A DNA stretch of 64,000 bases, taken from the NCBI RefSeq assembly GCF_014621695.1, contig NZ_CP061281.1, positions 6,696,001 to 6,760,000 on the forward strand, in the 5' to 3' direction. The stretch comes from Streptomyces xanthii (GTDB taxonomy: Bacteria > Actinomycetota > Actinomycetes > Streptomycetales > Streptomycetaceae). Below the pieces are notes generated by a model. It ran no database searches, had not been told where the DNA came from, and saw only the letters and a list, made by a program, of their open reading frames with translations. Of this stretch, positions 44,815 to 53,024 are shown one piece after another; within the stretch, counting starts at the first letter, position 1, and the number at the start of each line of letters is the position of its first letter. The position numbers and the translations under genes were made by a program.

Positions 44815-45294
44815 TCAGGAGCCGCCCGGGGCGCTCGCCGCGCGCTCCGGCAGGCGGCGCCACTTCTCGTGCACGGTGACCCGGTGCAGACGCCAGCCGG
44901 CGTGCGTCCTGACCAGGTCGAACGCGTAGCGGCCGCCGCACTCGAAGTCCGGGGCCGTGCCGTCGCCGGGGAACCGCATCGGGTTGATGTAGTCGGCCTG
45001 GACCAGCGCCTCGTCGCCCACGTCGCGGTCGAGCCGGCCGAACCGCACCCGGCGGTTGACGATCAGATGCTGCCGCATCGGGAACAGCTCCATCGTCTCG
45101 GACAGCCAGCGCGCGATCTCCTCCGCACTGCCCTCCACGCCGCCCGCCGTGCGGTAGTCGGCGCGGCCGCCGGGGGCGAACAGGGCGCGGTACGCCGCCC
45201 AGTCGCCGTCGTCCACGGCCACCGCGTAGTCGGTCACCAGCTCGTCGACGGCGAGCCGGTCGAGGACGGTCGCGAGTTCCACACGCTGCGTCAT
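44815..45294 (-). CDS. SnoaL-like (nuclear transport factor 2 fold) protein
   Basis: The protein has 159 residues and starts MTQRVELATVLDRLAVDELV. The alpha+beta cone fold is suggested by ELVTDYAVAVDDGDWAAYRALFAPGGRADYRTAGG, SAEEIARWLSE, MRQHLIVNRRVRFG and GRYAFDLVRTHAGWRLHRVTVHEKW. Members are ring-hydroxylation, cyclase or dehydratase enzymes, or ligand binders. It faces a mycothiol-dependent isomerase-like gene over 103 bases. Substrate unknown. Confidence 0.86.
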   Translation of the reverse strand: MTQRVELATVLDRLAVDELVTDYAVAVDDGDWAAYRALFAPGGRADYRTAGGVEGSAEEIARWLSETMELFPMRQHLIVNRRVRFGRLDRDVGDEALVQADYINPMRFPGDGTAPDFECGGRYAFDLVRTHAGWRLHRVTVHEKWRRLPERAASAPGGS

Positions 45295-45397
45295 CGGATC
45301 AGTGTCGAGTGTGCGGTGAGCGGATCCAAGAGGCGTGCGCCGACCGGACGTTGAGGCGTGGAACTTTTGCGACACCGGGTCCGTTACGGTGGCCCGC

Positions 45398-46066
45398 ATG
45401 TCAGCTGAACCGAACACGACGGCATCCGCGGCGGTCACCGGACCGGTCACCGCCGACGACGTCGCCCAGGCCGTGCGGCTCGCCGTGACCACACTGCGCC
45501 CCGCCGCCGCGGCCGACTGGGACGCCCCCGCGGGCCCTCTCACCTGGACCTGCTGGGAGACCGGCGAACACCTCGCCGACGACCTCTTCTTCTACGCCGC
45601 GGGCATCGGCTCCCTGAGCCCGAGAACCGAACCCGGCGATCCCTACGGCGGCGACCGGCGCCGCCCCGAGGGTCCGTTGAACACCGTCACGGCCGACCGC
45701 GAGGGCGGAGCCGAGGCCATGTTCCGCACACTGGAGGACTGCGGCGGGCTGCTCGTCGCCGTGGTGCGGGCCACGCCGCCGACTGCCCGCGGCCACCACG
45801 TGTTCGGCGTCAGCGACCCCGAGGGCTTCGCCGCGATGGGCGTCGTCGAGACCCTCGTGCACACCCACGACCTCGCACTCGGCCTCGGAGTCCCCTTCGA
45901 GGCGCCCGCGGACCTGTGCGCCCGCTCGCTGCGCCGCCTCTTCCCCGACGTGCCGCGGGACACCCCGCCCTGGCCGACCCTGCTGTGGGCGACGGGCCGC
46001 GGCGACCTGCCGGGTCACGCGCGCCGGACCTCGTGGCGCTGGTACGGTGCGCCCGGCGCGACGTGA
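45398..46066 (+). CDS. DinB-like/mycothiol-dependent maleylpyruvate isomerase-family protein
   Basis: The protein has 222 residues. The four-helix DinB-like fold is indicated by LTWTCWETGEHLADDLFFYA with the first metal His, and by VVETLVHTHDLALGLGVPF with the two later His. Members of this family use mycothiol as a thiol cofactor and a metal ion. The substrate is unknown. An SDR gene begins 40 bases later on the same strand, so they may share a transcript. Confidence 0.82.
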   Translation: MSAEPNTTASAAVTGPVTADDVAQAVRLAVTTLRPAAAADWDAPAGPLTWTCWETGEHLADDLFFYAAGIGSLSPRTEPGDPYGGDRRRPEGPLNTVTADREGGAEAMFRTLEDCGGLLVAVVRATPPTARGHHVFGVSDPEGFAAMGVVETLVHTHDLALGLGVPFEAPADLCARSLRRLFPDVPRDTPPWPTLLWATGRGDLPGHARRTSWRWYGAPGAT

Positions 46067-46106
46067 TCATCGTCCTGAGGGACCGCACCCCGTCCGGGAG
46101 GACTCC

Positions 46107-46847
46107 TTGACCCGCCCCCGCACCCTCGTCACCGGCGGCAGCCGCGGCATCGGCGCCGCCACCGCGCTGCGCCTCGCGCACGACGGCCACGACATCGCGC
46201 TGTCCTACGTCAGCGACAAGGACGCGGCCGAACGCACCGCGGACGCCGTGCGCGACGCCGGCGCCCGCTGTGTCGTCGCCCGGGCCGACACCTCCCGGGA
46301 GGCCGACGTCGAGCGACTCTTCGACCTCGCGCAGGCCGAACTCGGCGCGCTCACCGGCCTGGTGAACAACGCGGGCGTCACCGCCCCGCTCGGCCCGCTC
46401 GCCGACACCAGCACCGACGACCTGCGCCGCGTCGTCGACGTGAACGTGCTCGGAGTCCTGCTCTGCTGCCGCCGCGCCGCCCGCGACATGGGCGCCGCCG
46501 GCGAAGGCGCCATCGTGAACGTGTCCTCGGCCGCCGCCACCCTCGGCAGCCCCGGCGACTACGTCCACTACGCCGCCTCGAAGGCCGCCGTCGACACCAT
46601 CACCCTGGGCCTCGCCAAGGAGCTCGGGCCGCTCGGCGTACGGGTCAACGCGGTGGCGCCCGGCATCATCGACACGGAGATCCACGCGGCGAGCGGCGAC
46701 CCCGGCCGGGCCGCGGCCGCGGCGCCCGGCATCCCGCTGCGCCGGCCCGGCACGGCGGAGGAGGTCGCGGCGGCGATCGCCTGGCTGCTCTCGCCCAGCG
46801 CGGCGTACACGACGGGCACGGTGCTCAGGGTGGCCGGCGGGCGCTGA
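46107..46847 (+). CDS. SDR-family oxidoreductase (FabG-like), TTG start
   Basis: The protein has 246 residues. The start is a TTG with GGGAGGAC ahead, giving TRPRTLVTGGSRGIGAATAL; no ATG or GTG is suitably placed. GLVNNAGVTAPLGPL, NVSSAAATLGSPGDYVHYAASKAAV with Ser, Tyr and Lys, and TTGTVLRVAGGR complete a standard SDR. The glucose-dehydrogenase-like GGSRGIG form suggests NADP. The substrate is unknown. Confidence 0.88.
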   Translation: MTRPRTLVTGGSRGIGAATALRLAHDGHDIALSYVSDKDAAERTADAVRDAGARCVVARADTSREADVERLFDLAQAELGALTGLVNNAGVTAPLGPLADTSTDDLRRVVDVNVLGVLLCCRRAARDMGAAGEGAIVNVSSAAATLGSPGDYVHYAASKAAVDTITLGLAKELGPLGVRVNAVAPGIIDTEIHAASGDPGRAAAAAPGIPLRRPGTAEEVAAAIAWLLSPSAAYTTGTVLRVAGGR

Positions 46848-46873
46848 CCCGCACGGCGCGGGCGCGGGCCCGG

Positions 46874-47047
46874 TCAGGCGGCCTCCGGGACCTCCGACCG
46901 GGTCGCTTCCGCCCACTCGGTGACCAGCAGCGCGTACTGCGCCCGCTGCTCCGCGGTCAGGCGGCCCCCCGCCCGCAGCCACAGGCTGCGGATCTGCTCG
47001 TTCACCTCGTCGGCGGACCGCGAGGGACGGGAAATGACAGGCGGCAT
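46874..47047 (-). CDS. Small conserved hypothetical protein, 57 residues
   Basis: The protein runs MPPVISRPSRSADEVNEQ at the start and ends RSEVPEAA. A central amphipathic helix pair, IRSLWLRAGGRLTAEQRAQY and ALLVTEWAEATR, makes it look like a small helical protein. No family is recognised. It lies between the ends of an SDR gene and the promoter of a methyltransferase gene, on the opposite strand. The ribosome site is weak, but Streptomyces-type third-base use supports coding. Confidence 0.62.
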   Translation of the reverse strand: MPPVISRPSRSADEVNEQIRSLWLRAGGRLTAEQRAQYALLVTEWAEATRSEVPEAA

Positions 47048-47261
47048 GTGCCAAGGCTACGTGCGCGCTGCCCGGTTGGGAACCCTGAGCGAGCGTTCGA
47101 GTGCGCCAAGTGATCGAATGTGAGCGGGAGTTGACGGTTCGGGGTGCACGGGGCGGTCGGCCCGCCGTGCCGGCACTCCGCAGGTCACGGCCGTCGTGCC
47201 CTCGTAGGGTGGAAGCGCACGCGACGGTCGTCCCGAGCCGTCGACTTCCGTGGAGGACGTC

Positions 47262-48317
47262 ATGCCCGAGACCGAGCCCGCCGGTGACGACCGGGGCGCG
47301 CTCATGAGCACCGTCTTCGGCCACATGGCCGCCCAGGCCCTTGCCGCCGCCGTACGCCTCGGCGTCGCCGACCGGCTCGGCGACCACCCCCGGGACGCCG
47401 CCGACGTCGCCGCGGACCTGGGCACCGACCCCGACGCCACCCGCCGGCTGCTCCGGGCCCTCGCCGCCTCCGGACTGGCCACCGAGTCCCGGCCCGGCGC
47501 CTTCGCCCTGACCGCCCGAGGGGCCCTACTGCGCACCGACCGCGCGGACTCCATGGCCGACTTCGTGCGGATGTTCCTGGACCCGGCGATGATCGGCTCC
47601 TGGGCCCGGCTCGACGAGAGCGTCCGCACTGGCGGGCCCGTCTTCGCCGACCTGTTCGGCACGGACTTCTTCGGCCACCTCGCCGCGCACCCGGAGCTGT
47701 CCCGGGCGTTCAATGCGTCGATGCGTCAGGGCGGCCGTGCCGCCGCCGCGCTGCTGCCCGCGGTGCTCGACCTGTCCGGCGCCCGCTCGGTCACCGACGT
47801 GGGCGGCGGCGACGGCGCTGTGCTCGCCGCCGTCCTGTCCGCGTACCCGGGGCTGCGGGGCGTGCTGTTCGAGACGCCGATGGCCGCCGCCGACGCGGGG
47901 CCGGTCCTCGAAGCCGCCGGAGTCACCGACCGCTGCACCATCGTGACCGGCGACTTCTTCGCCTCCGTGCCCGCCGGATCGGACGTCTACCTGCTCAAGG
48001 GCGTCGTTCACGACTGGGACGACGACCGGGCCGCCACGCTCCTCGGCCACGTCCGCGCCGTGCTGCCGGCCCACGGCCGGATCCTGGTCGTCGAGGTCGT
48101 GCTTCCGGACACCGTCGACGGGACACAGCCGCCCATGATGTATCTCGGCGACCTGAACATGCTGGTCAACGTGGGCGGGCGCGAGCGCACCGAGGCGGAG
48201 TTCCGGGCGCTGTGCGCGCGGGCGGGACTCGCCGTGACGAGAGTGACGCGGCTGCCGGAACCGGTGGGGCTCTCGGTGATCGAGGCGGTCCGGGCCGTTC
48301 AGGCCGTCCAGGCCTGA
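47262..48317 (+). CDS. SAM-dependent O-methyltransferase, AcsOMT/plant-type fold
   Basis: The protein has 351 residues from an ATG with GTGGAGG ahead. An N-terminal dimerisation/winged-helix domain (about 10-95: VFGHMAAQALAAAVRLGVADRL, DATRRLLRALAASGLA) precedes the Rossmann domain with VTDVGGGDGAVLAAVL, the acidic FETPM and the catalytic His in LLKGVVHDWDDDRA. This is the family of polyketide and phenolic O-methyltransferases. No biosynthetic cluster surrounds it, so the substrate is open. Confidence 0.9.
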   Translation: MPETEPAGDDRGALMSTVFGHMAAQALAAAVRLGVADRLGDHPRDAADVAADLGTDPDATRRLLRALAASGLATESRPGAFALTARGALLRTDRADSMADFVRMFLDPAMIGSWARLDESVRTGGPVFADLFGTDFFGHLAAHPELSRAFNASMRQGGRAAAALLPAVLDLSGARSVTDVGGGDGAVLAAVLSAYPGLRGVLFETPMAAADAGPVLEAAGVTDRCTIVTGDFFASVPAGSDVYLLKGVVHDWDDDRAATLLGHVRAVLPAHGRILVVEVVLPDTVDGTQPPMMYLGDLNMLVNVGGRERTEAEFRALCARAGLAVTRVTRLPEPVGLSVIEAVRAVQAVQA

Positions 48318-48319
48318 GG

Positions 48320-49195
48320 TCAGCCCGCCGACTCGGCCGCGTGCGGGCTCAGGACACCCAGCGACACGAGGACGAACAGGGCGATGCCGAGCGCGATCCG
48401 GTAGTAGACGAACGGCATGAAGCTCTTCGTCGAGATGAACTTCATCAGCCAGGCGATGATCGCGTAACCGACGCCGAACGCGATGACCGTGGCGAAGATC
48501 GTCGGCCCCCACGAGACGTGGCCGCCCTCCGTCGCGTCCTTCAGCTCGAAGACGCCCGAGGCGAGCACCGCGGGGATGGCCAGCAGGAACGAGTAGCGGG
48601 CCGCCGACTCGCGCGTGTAGCCGAGGAAGAGGCCGCCGCTGATGGTCGCGCCGGACCGGGAGACGCCCGGGATCAGCGCCATCGCCTGGCACAGGCCGTA
48701 GATCAGACCGTCCTTGACCGACAGGTCCTTGAGCTCCTTGCGCGAGCGCACGGCGCGGTGCCGGCCGCCCAGCTCGTCACGCGCCGCGAGCCGGTCCGCG
48801 ATGCCGAGCACGACGCCGAGCACGATCAGCGTCGTCGCCGTCAGACGCAGATCACGGAACGGGCCCTCGATCTGGTCCTTGAACGCGAGGCCCAGCACGC
48901 CGATGGGTATGGAGCCGACGATCACCAGCCAGCCCATCTGGGCGTCGTGGTCGCCGCGCAGCGTCTTGTCGGTGAGCGACCTGAACCACGCCGAGATGAT
49001 CCGTGCGATGTCCTTGCGGAAGTAGATCACCACCGCGGTCTCGGTGCCGAGCTGGGTGATCGCCGTGAAGGCCGCCCCCGGGTCGTGCCAGCCGGCGAAC
49101 GCGGCGGTGAGCCGCAGATGGGCGCTCGACGAGATCGGCAGGAACTCTGTCAGCCCCTGGACGAGTCCGAGAATGAATGATTCGAACCAAGACAT
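48320..49195 (-). CDS. uppP: Undecaprenyl-diphosphate phosphatase
   Basis: The protein has 291 residues with eight hydrophobic helices. Both signature motifs are present: LVQGLTEFLPISSSAHL (active-site Glu and Ser) and IPGVSRSGATISGGLFLG (Arg). It removes a phosphate from undecaprenyl diphosphate in the membrane, recycling the lipid carrier for peptidoglycan; overexpression gives bacitracin resistance. It ends two bases from the end of the convergent methyltransferase gene. Confidence 0.95.
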   Translation of the reverse strand: MSWFESFILGLVQGLTEFLPISSSAHLRLTAAFAGWHDPGAAFTAITQLGTETAVVIYFRKDIARIISAWFRSLTDKTLRGDHDAQMGWLVIVGSIPIGVLGLAFKDQIEGPFRDLRLTATTLIVLGVVLGIADRLAARDELGGRHRAVRSRKELKDLSVKDGLIYGLCQAMALIPGVSRSGATISGGLFLGYTRESAARYSFLLAIPAVLASGVFELKDATEGGHVSWGPTIFATVIAFGVGYAIIAWLMKFISTKSFMPFVYYRIALGIALFVLVSLGVLSPHAAESAG

Positions 49196-49427
49196 GAAGG
49201 AGAGACGCGATCCAGGTGACGGGACGGAAGACCGGTTCCCGCGAACGCGGTCCGGGCACGGCGAGGCGCACCCGCATGGGTCGCGGGCGAACGCGGGGGC
49301 AGCGTAGCGCCCGAAAATGACGGGCCTCCCACGGGGTCGCGTCCCCCGTGCGCGGACCCGCCCCGAGTGTCCGGAATGTACCGGCGGCGGCGCGGACGCG
49401 CGGGTGCGCGGGTGCCCGGGTGCGCGG

Positions 49428-49895
49428 TCAGGCGGCCTCGGGGCCCGACGTCGTCCAGCCCGGCGCCTGCGGGTGGGCCCGCAGGTCCTCGTGGCGCACC
49501 GCCTCGCCGCACTCGGCGCAGGTCACGACGGGCCGCAGGTCGTGACCGCAGCCGTGCTCGATCACCATCGGGCGGTCGTCGCGCAGATGGCGGTCGCCCC
49601 AGGCCATGAGCGTCATCAGCACCGGCTCGAGCTCCAGGCCGGCCTGGGTCGGGCGGTACTCGAAGCGCTGCGGCCGCTCCTGGTAGGCGACCTTCTCCAG
49701 GATCCCGGCCTCGACGAGCCGCTTGAGGCGGGCGGCCAGGATGTCGCGCGGCGCCCCGATGTTCCGGACGAGCCGGTCGAAGCGGCCGTTGCCCAGGCAC
49801 ACCTCGCGGAGCACGAGCAGGGAGTGCTTCTCGCCGACCACGGCCAGGGTGTCGGCGATCGAGCAGGGGCGCGGGTCCTTGGCGGCAGCTGGCAT
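49428..49895 (-). CDS. HxlR-family regulator with C-terminal Cys/His cluster
   Basis: The protein has 155 residues. The HxlR winged helix is at about 12-100: CSIADTLAVVGEKHSLLVLREVCLGNGRFDRLVRNIGAPRDILAARLKRLVEAGIL. The tail (EHGCGHDLRPVVTCAECGEAV) holds three Cys and two His in a zinc-ribbon-like pattern. The conserved N-terminal Cys of redox- or quinone-sensing members is present (PRPCSIADTL). It faces a thiolase gene across 114 bases with an inverted repeat. Confidence 0.87.
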   Translation of the reverse strand: MPAAAKDPRPCSIADTLAVVGEKHSLLVLREVCLGNGRFDRLVRNIGAPRDILAARLKRLVEAGILEKVAYQERPQRFEYRPTQAGLELEPVLMTLMAWGDRHLRDDRPMVIEHGCGHDLRPVVTCAECGEAVRHEDLRAHPQAPGWTTSGPEAA

Positions 49896-49926
49896 GCGGC
49901 CAGTGTAGGGGCCGCCACAAGGAAGG

Positions 49927-49941
49927 GTTTGATTTCCAAAC
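49927..49941. promoter_or_regulatory. Inverted repeat between hxlR and thiolase genes
   Basis: GTTTG (49927-49931) and CAAAC (49937-49941) are perfect complements around five bases. The AT-rich site stands out from its surroundings and lies 32 bases before the HxlR start. It is a plausible HxlR operator. Confidence 0.5.
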
Positions 49942-50009
49942 TCGCAGCGCTATGGTGAGTCCGGATTTCCTACTCACGCGTAACCGCACACGCCCCGGAG
50001 GCCCGAGCC

Positions 50010-51179
50010 ATGCGTGACGCCGTCATCGTCGAAGCCGTACGCACCCCGATCGGAAAGGGCAGGCCGAGCGGTGCGCTCGCCCACGTCCACCCCGTCGAAC
50101 TCCTCGCCCACACCCTGCGCGCCCTCGTCGACCGCACCGGGATCGACCCCGCGCTCGTCGACGACGTCATCGGCGGCACCGTCGACCAGGTCGCCGAGCA
50201 GGCCATGAACACCACCCGCTACGCCGTCCTGTCCGCCGGCTTCCCCGAGACCGTGCCCGCCACCACGGTCGACCGGCAGTGCGGCTCCTCCCAGCAGGCG
50301 GTCCACTTCGCCGCGCAGGGCGTCCTGTCCGGCGCCTACGACCTCGTGATCGCCTGCGGCGTCGAGTCGATGAGCCGCGTCCCCATGTGGTCGAACGTGC
50401 CGGAAGGGGCCGACCCCTTCGGCCCGGGGGTCGCCGCGCGCTACCCGGAGGGCCTCGTGCCACAGGGCATCAGCGCCGAACTGATCGCCGCGAAGTGGGG
50501 CCTGTCCCGGGAGCGGATGGACGCGTACGCCGTCACGTCGCACGCGAAGGCAGCGGCCGCCGGGGACGCCGGACTGTTCGACGCCGAGGTCGCCCCGCTC
50601 GACGGCATCACGCGCGACGAGTCCGTCCGGCCCGGCACCTCGTCCGAGGTCCTCGGCGGACTCAAGCCCGCCTACTACGACGCCGCGTTCGAGGAGCGGT
50701 TCCCCCAGATCACCTGGAACGTGACCGCGGGCAACGCCAGCCCGGTCAACGACGGCGCCTCCGCCCTGCTGATCACCACCAGCGAGCACGCGGCCCGGCT
50801 CGGACTGCGCCCGCTGGCCCGGCTGCACTCCTTCGCCGTCACGGGCTCCGACCCGCTCCTCATGCTGACCGGCGTCGTGCCCGCCACCGAGAAGGTGCTG
50901 CGCCGAGCCGGGCTCGACCTCGGCGACATCGACCTGTTCGAGGTCAACGAGGCCTTCGCCGCCGTCGTCCTCGCCTGGCTGCGGGAGACCGGCGCCGACC
51001 CGGCCCGGCTGAACGTGCACGGCGGCGCCCTCGCCCTCGGCCACCCCCTGGGCGCCAGCGGGGCGCGCCTGATGACCACGATGGTGCACGCGCTGCGCGC
51101 CCGCGGCGGCCGCTACGGACTGCAGACCATGTGCGAGGCCGGGGGACTCGCCAACGCCACGATCGTCGAGGCCCTCTGA
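50010..51179 (+). CDS. Acetyl-CoA acyltransferase (thiolase)
   Basis: The protein has 389 residues, standard for thiolases. Catalytic residues are Cys91 (VDRQCGSSQQAVH, acyl carrier), His345 (GHPLGASGARL) and Cys375 (TMCEAGGLAN); NEAFAAV is also present. It cleaves 3-oxoacyl-CoA in fatty-acid breakdown or condenses acetyl-CoA. The DRQCGSSQQA form is typical of degradative actinobacterial thiolases. No other beta-oxidation genes adjoin; the facing HxlR regulator probably controls it. Confidence 0.9.
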   Translation: MRDAVIVEAVRTPIGKGRPSGALAHVHPVELLAHTLRALVDRTGIDPALVDDVIGGTVDQVAEQAMNTTRYAVLSAGFPETVPATTVDRQCGSSQQAVHFAAQGVLSGAYDLVIACGVESMSRVPMWSNVPEGADPFGPGVAARYPEGLVPQGISAELIAAKWGLSRERMDAYAVTSHAKAAAAGDAGLFDAEVAPLDGITRDESVRPGTSSEVLGGLKPAYYDAAFEERFPQITWNVTAGNASPVNDGASALLITTSEHAARLGLRPLARLHSFAVTGSDPLLMLTGVVPATEKVLRRAGLDLGDIDLFEVNEAFAAVVLAWLRETGADPARLNVHGGALALGHPLGASGARLMTTMVHALRARGGRYGLQTMCEAGGLANATIVEAL

Positions 51180-51191
51180 GCCCGGCGGAGG

Positions 51192-51923
51192 TCAGACCCC
51201 GGACGGCTCGCCGGAGCGGACCCGGTGCTTCAGGGCGTGGCGCTTGCGCCAGGCGACCGCCGCGCCCGCCAGCATCGTCACCACGATGAATCCCGTCGAC
51301 ACCAGGAACACCGGGGACGTGGGCGTCGCCGCCGTGGCGCCCGCCACCACGTACGCCGCCGTGTTCGGGATCGAACCCAGCCCCGTCGCCACGAGAAACG
51401 GGGTCCAGCCCATGCGGGACACCGAGGCGCAGTAGTTCGCCGCCCAGAACGGGACGCCGGGGAACAGCCGGACCGCCAGCATCGAGCGGAAACCGTGCCG
51501 GCTGAGCTGCCCGTCCGCCGCCTTGAGCCAGCGCCCGCGCAGCAGCGGGCGCAGCGCGTCCTGCCCGAGGATCCTGCCCAGCCCGAACGCGATCCCCGCG
51601 CCGAGCACCGTCCCGCCGATCGCGCCGGCCAGCCCGAGCGCGGACCCGAACAGCGCTCCCGCCGCCAGACTGATGAACGGCCGCGGCACGAACGCCACCG
51701 TGCACAGCCCGTACGCCACCGTGAACAGGACCAGCGCGGCGGCGCCGTCCACCTGCGGCGGCCAGCCCCGCTCCAGCAGGCGCTGCGGCTCGAACAGCAG
51801 CACCGAGGTCGCCCCCGCCGCGAGCAGCATCACCAGGAGCGACAGCCGTGACCAGGGAGAAAGGAGCACCCTGGTGCAGCGCGTGGTGAACCCGGCGGGA
51901 CGGGCGGGGACGGTCTCGAACAT
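51192..51923 (-). CDS. TVP38/TMEM64 (VTT-domain) membrane protein
   Basis: The protein has 243 residues with five or six hydrophobic segments. The VTT signature spans about 75-190: FVPRPFISLAAGALFGSALGLAGAIGGTVLGAGIAFGLGR and VRLFPGVPFWAANYCAS. These proteins are related to DedA and are thought to be lipid scramblases or transporters in the inner membrane. It converges on the thiolase gene with a 12-base gap. The substrate is unknown. Confidence 0.88.
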   Translation of the reverse strand: MFETVPARPAGFTTRCTRVLLSPWSRLSLLVMLLAAGATSVLLFEPQRLLERGWPPQVDGAAALVLFTVAYGLCTVAFVPRPFISLAAGALFGSALGLAGAIGGTVLGAGIAFGLGRILGQDALRPLLRGRWLKAADGQLSRHGFRSMLAVRLFPGVPFWAANYCASVSRMGWTPFLVATGLGSIPNTAAYVVAGATAATPTSPVFLVSTGFIVVTMLAGAAVAWRKRHALKHRVRSGEPSGV

Positions 51924-52034
51924 CCGGGGAGAGTAACCGACCTCTCCGTAAGATCGCCGTAGGGTGGGTCTCACCTGCCAGGCCTCACCGGCCTTGCCCC
52001 ACCTGCCGGGTCCCGTCGCCCAGGGGGGAGCGCG

Positions 52035-52742
52035 ATGTCCGTCCTCACACCGCCGCCCAGCGCGCTCGCCGACACGATCCTGTCCCGGCTGCCCACCGCG
52101 TACGAGGCCGTCGCGGACCCCGCGCGCGCGGCGACGATGCGCGCCTACATGAAGGACGTCGCCCCGTTCCTCGGACTGCCCCAACCGGTGCGCAAGGAGC
52201 GGACCCGGGCCGTCCTGGCCGGCACGCCGCGCCCCGGCGAACGCGACCTCACCGCCGTCGCACTGCGCTGCTGGGCCCTGCCCGAGCGCGAGTACGCGTA
52301 CTTCGCCGTCGACTACCTGTGCCGCCACAAGGGCAAGCTCACCTCCGCCTTCCTCCCCGTCGCCCGGCACCTGATCACGACCGACCCGTGGTGGGACACC
52401 GTCGACCTGCTCGCCGCACACGTCGTCGGCGCCCTCGTCGCCGCGGACCCGGCGCTCACCGCCGAGATGGACCGCTGGATCGCCGACGAAGACATCTGGC
52501 TCGCCCGCACCGCCCTGCTCCACCAGCTCCGCCGCGCGGACACCACCGACACGGAGCGCCTCTTCGGGTACTGCCTGCGCCGGGCGGGCGACAGCGAGTT
52601 CTTCCTCCGCAAGGCCATCGGCTGGAGCCTGCGCGCGTACGCGAAGACCGACCCCGACGCCGTACGGGCCTTCGTCGCCGCGCACCGGGACGCGCTCGCG
52701 CCGCTGTCCGTGCGCGAGGCGCTCAAGCACACCGGCCCCTGA
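52035..52742 (+). CDS. AlkD-like DNA alkylation repair protein
   Basis: The protein has 235 residues, the AlkD length. It is all-helical with HEAT-like repeats. The AlkD active-site pattern is visible: ITTDPWWDTVDLLAAH with Trp120 and Asp124, and EFFLRKAIGWSLRAYAKTDP with the later Trp. Such enzymes remove bulky or charged N3/N7-alkylated bases. Its stop lies 65 bases before the putative leader of the tuf3 gene. Confidence 0.9.
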   Translation: MSVLTPPPSALADTILSRLPTAYEAVADPARAATMRAYMKDVAPFLGLPQPVRKERTRAVLAGTPRPGERDLTAVALRCWALPEREYAYFAVDYLCRHKGKLTSAFLPVARHLITTDPWWDTVDLLAAHVVGALVAADPALTAEMDRWIADEDIWLARTALLHQLRRADTTDTERLFGYCLRRAGDSEFFLRKAIGWSLRAYAKTDPDAVRAFVAAHRDALAPLSVREALKHTGP

Positions 52743-52807
52743 CAACTCCCGCGCCGGGCGCGGAAAATCGTTCGACGCACGCCGCCGGGTCGGCGATGAT
52801 CTGCCTC

Positions 52808-52912
52808 ATGTTCCGGCACGCCACTCACGCAGCTACGCCCGCAGTCGCGGGCGCTGCTCGGGCTGCCGCCACCCACTGCCTCGCAGCAGCCGTCGACGGC
52901 GCGCGAAGCTGA
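52808..52912 (+). CDS. Putative leader peptide of tuf3, 34 residues, Ala-rich
   Basis: An ATG at 52808 opens a 34-codon frame beginning [20 protein letters not shown], with 14 alanines and three histidines. It ends at a TGA that overlaps the first arm of a stem (52911-52917). It occupies the 282-base leader of tuf3, starting 66 bases after the AlkD-like gene. A ribosome reaching or stalling on it would change which downstream stem forms. The ribosome site is weak, so translation needs proof; the frame may be chance. Confidence 0.42.
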   Translation: MFRHATHAATPAVAGAARAAATHCLAAAVDGARS

Positions 52913-52971
52913 CCCTCTCCGGACACTCCGGCGGACCCCGCAGGGGGAGGGTCGGTACCGCTCAGGGGTCC
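52911..52971 (+). promoter_or_regulatory. Two interleaved, mutually exclusive 7-bp stems before tuf3
   Basis: Arm A1 GACCCTC (52911-52917) pairs with A2 GAGGGTC (52947-52953). Arm B1 GGACCCC (52933-52939) pairs with B2 GGGGTCC (52965-52971). The order A1-B1-A2-B2 means they form either alternative hairpins or a pseudoknot. CCCC/GGGG (52936-52946) is a third option. A purine-rich AGGAGG (52983-52988) and the tuf3 ribosome site (about 53007-53013) follow. Confidence 0.55.
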
Positions 52972-53024
52972 CCGCCTCACACAGGAGGCTTCACTTTTTC
53001 TGTTCCGGAAGGGACCACCCAGTC

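Noticed and set aside
46107..48317. The SDR, methyltransferase and nearby monooxygenase as a small natural-product cluster
   Set aside because: There is no core synthase, carrier protein or cluster regulator, and the genes are interrupted by opposite-strand genes; each fits a scattered chromosomal enzyme.
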